Source: an uncultured Ruminococcus sp. (GTDB lineage: Bacteria; Bacillota; Clostridia; Oscillospirales; Acutalibacteraceae). From it: a DNA stretch of 6,954 nucleotides. Numbering within the stretch: the stretch's first letter is position 1; each line of letters opens with the position of its first letter. Below are positions 6,078 through 6,954 of the stretch, one piece after another. The position numbers and the translations under genes were made by a program. The notes below the pieces were generated by a model. It had not been told where the DNA came from, made no database searches, and saw only the letters and a program-made list of their open reading frames with translations. The stretch is from the NCBI GenBank assembly GCA_902767285.1, contig CACXHC010000091.1, positions 1 through 6,954 on the forward strand, written 5' to 3'.

Positions 6078-6758
6078 TCAATCTATAAAGAGGGTTAAAT
6101 TATCCAAATCATGTATATCGAAGCTCGAACCTGCGTTTGTTTTCGGTTCAGATTTTTGACTATACTCGTTATGGTGCCAGCTATCCGCCAAGGCTTGCCA
6201 ATCCGAGATATTTTTCCAACCTCGGGCAGTGTAGTAGGAGTAAAATCTCTGAGGGTCAAAATTATATTTTTTAGAATTACAATAATCTATGACTTGAGCG
6301 AGCGAGGGAATAATTTTTTTGTTCTCTCTCTCTTTTTCTTCTTCTTTTTCTTTTTCTTCTTTTATAATGAAAAGCGTGTTTGTTGTTTGTTTGTTGTCTG
6401 TTTGTTCTTCGTTTGTTGAAATGATACTCTTTTGTTTGTTGACGTAATTAGGATTACCCCAATCTTTTATAGATATTATCGTATATTTCGACGTCGTATG
6501 AGTTGTTATTTGGTTTGTTCTTTTGAGAGCGTTTAACGCTCGTCTTACTTGCTGAATCGAAATTTTGAGATCTGCTGCGATTTGACGCACTGTTGTTTTA
6601 AATTCTCCCGCTTTGATGACTGTTCCATGATAATTTGCATCTTCCCAATTCGCACTTAACAGAATATGCAGATATACTATTTTTACTATGGTATCATCGT
6701 ACCACTCCCAATCGAGCATCTCTCTGTATAGTTTTACCCAGCCTTGTCTTTTTTTCAT
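6078..6758 (-). CDS. phage-type replication/DnaD-like winged-helix DNA-binding protein
   Basis: The 226-residue product starts GWVKLYREMLDWEWYDD (6-22), typical of the N-terminal domain of phage replisome organisers and DnaD-like proteins. A winged helix-turn-helix follows, with TTVRQIAADLKISIQQVRRA (55-74). A charged linker (about 133-148, rich in Glu/Lys) leads to a short C-terminal module (152-200) with YCNSKKYNFDPQRFYSYY and GWKNISDWQALADSWHHNEY, matching the conserved Trp-rich ending of phage replication initiators. The likely role is DNA binding at a replication origin and helicase recruitment for a phage or plasmid. No helicase loader, integrase or other phage gene is seen here, so it is an orphan or the edge of a larger element. 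The ATG at 6758 is chosen for its AGAGGTGA site (6773-6766) 7 nt upstream; the frame stays open to 6809 without a comparable site. Its product has no evident link to surface acylation. Confidence 0.75.
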   Translation of the reverse strand: MKKRQGWVKLYREMLDWEWYDDTIVKIVYLHILLSANWEDANYHGTVIKAGEFKTTVRQIAADLKISIQQVRRALNALKRTNQITTHTTSKYTIISIKDWGNPNYVNKQKSIISTNEEQTDNKQTTNTLFIIKEEKEKEEEKERENKKIIPSLAQVIDYCNSKKYNFDPQRFYSYYTARGWKNISDWQALADSWHHNEYSQKSEPKTNAGSSFDIHDLDNLTLFID

Positions 6759-6788
6759 AATAAAATCACCTCTACTCTTGCCCCCATC

Positions 6789-6817
6789 AACATAGAATTT
6801 TGTATACAATCACTCAA
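6789..6817 (-). promoter_or_regulatory. weak promoter candidate with an embedded palindromic operator-like site
   Basis: Upstream of the replication-like gene, minus-strand TTGAGT (6817-6812) and TATGTT (6794-6789) are 17 bp apart, each a partial match to consensus. The spacer holds the perfect 10-bp palindrome TTGTATACAA (6800-6809), which resembles operators bound by dimeric repressors such as GntR-type or phage regulators. Initiation here would leave a leader of about 25 nt before the ATG at 6758. No cognate regulator is in the window. Confidence 0.35.
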
Positions 6818-6822
6818 ACCCA

Positions 6823-6880
6823 TTTTTCGGAAGTTTTCTTGGGAAAACCTCTTTTTCGGAAGTTTTTTTGGGAAAACCTT
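6823..6880. repeat. two 29-bp direct tandem repeats
   Basis: The segments 6823-6851 and 6852-6880 match at 27 of 29 positions. Each runs tttttcggaag, then a T-rich stretch, then gggaaaacct. The second copy continues directly into the long inverted repeat at 6867-6904. Together they look like an intergenic repeat element of the kind scattered between genes in gut Clostridia; that family assignment is from general familiarity only. Confidence 0.85.
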
Positions 6881-6904
6881 TTTTGAAAAAAAGGTTTTCC
6901 CAAA
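6867..6904. repeat. 18-bp perfect inverted repeat with 2-nt centre (long hairpin)
   Basis: The left arm 6867-6884 (TTTGGGAAAACCTTTTTT) is the exact reverse complement of 6887-6904, with GA at the centre. Neither strand has a T-run directly after the hairpin: the plus strand continues CCCTTTCC and the minus strand continues with further A residues then CTT. It is thus not a standard intrinsic terminator. It could still fold in RNA at the end of an upstream gene outside the window, or form a cruciform. The remaining bases 6905-6954 show nothing I can assign. Confidence 0.85.
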
Positions 6905-6954
6905 CCCTTTCCAAAAAACTTTAATTGTGTAGAATTTACTAAAGGATATAGAAA

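Noticed and set aside
6759..6809. A 17-residue N-terminal extension of the replication-like protein
   Set aside because: The extension covers the strong AGAGGTGA ribosome binding site used by the ATG at 6758 and does not resemble the family N-terminus.

Overview
The window looks like chromosomal DNA from a low-GC, Gram-positive gut-type Firmicute, probably a Ruminococcus-like member of the Clostridia. This is inferred from AT-rich coding sequence, strong AGGAGG-type ribosome binding sites, a DHHW-family protein (a family I associate with Clostridia), and purine/pyrimidine-rich intergenic repeats. The species cannot be read from the sequence. All five credible genes lie on the minus strand, so transcription runs from high to low coordinates. 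I saw no tRNA, rRNA, CRISPR array, transposase or riboswitch.

Layout, in transcription order. (1) 6823-6904: two 29-bp direct repeats running into an 18-bp inverted repeat. (2) 6078-6758: a lone phage-type replication/DnaD-like DNA-binding protein. (3) 5893-6077: a leader with two sigma-A-type promoter candidates. (4) 4489-5892: an MBOAT membrane O-acyltransferase (AlgI/DltB type). (5) 4327-4488: a gap holding a small folded repeat. (6) 2131-4326: a DHHW/AlgJ-like SGNH-type membrane protein with an Asn/Tyr/Arg-rich cytoplasmic head, a charged helix of eight 15-bp repeats and an acidic external tail. (7) 337-2124: an FkbH-like HAD-IIIC protein. (8) 77-319: an acyl carrier protein. (9) 1-85: a 32/33-bp tandem repeat that includes the ACP stop codon. 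No gene-free stretch exceeds 300 bases.

Genes 4 to 8 look like one operon. The DHHW-FkbH gap is 6 nt and the FkbH-ACP gap is 17 nt. The set parallels the teichoic-acid D-alanylation operon dltABCD: MBOAT for DltB, carrier protein for DltC, membrane-anchored SGNH-like protein for DltD. An FkbH protein stands where the adenylating ligase DltA would be. Characterised FkbH enzymes load an ACP with a glyceryl unit from 1,3-bisphosphoglycerate. The simplest model is therefore a machine that makes glyceryl-ACP (or a related acyl-ACP) inside the cell and passes the acyl group across the membrane onto a surface polymer. The domain calls are well supported by motifs; the acyl group and the acceptor are inference.
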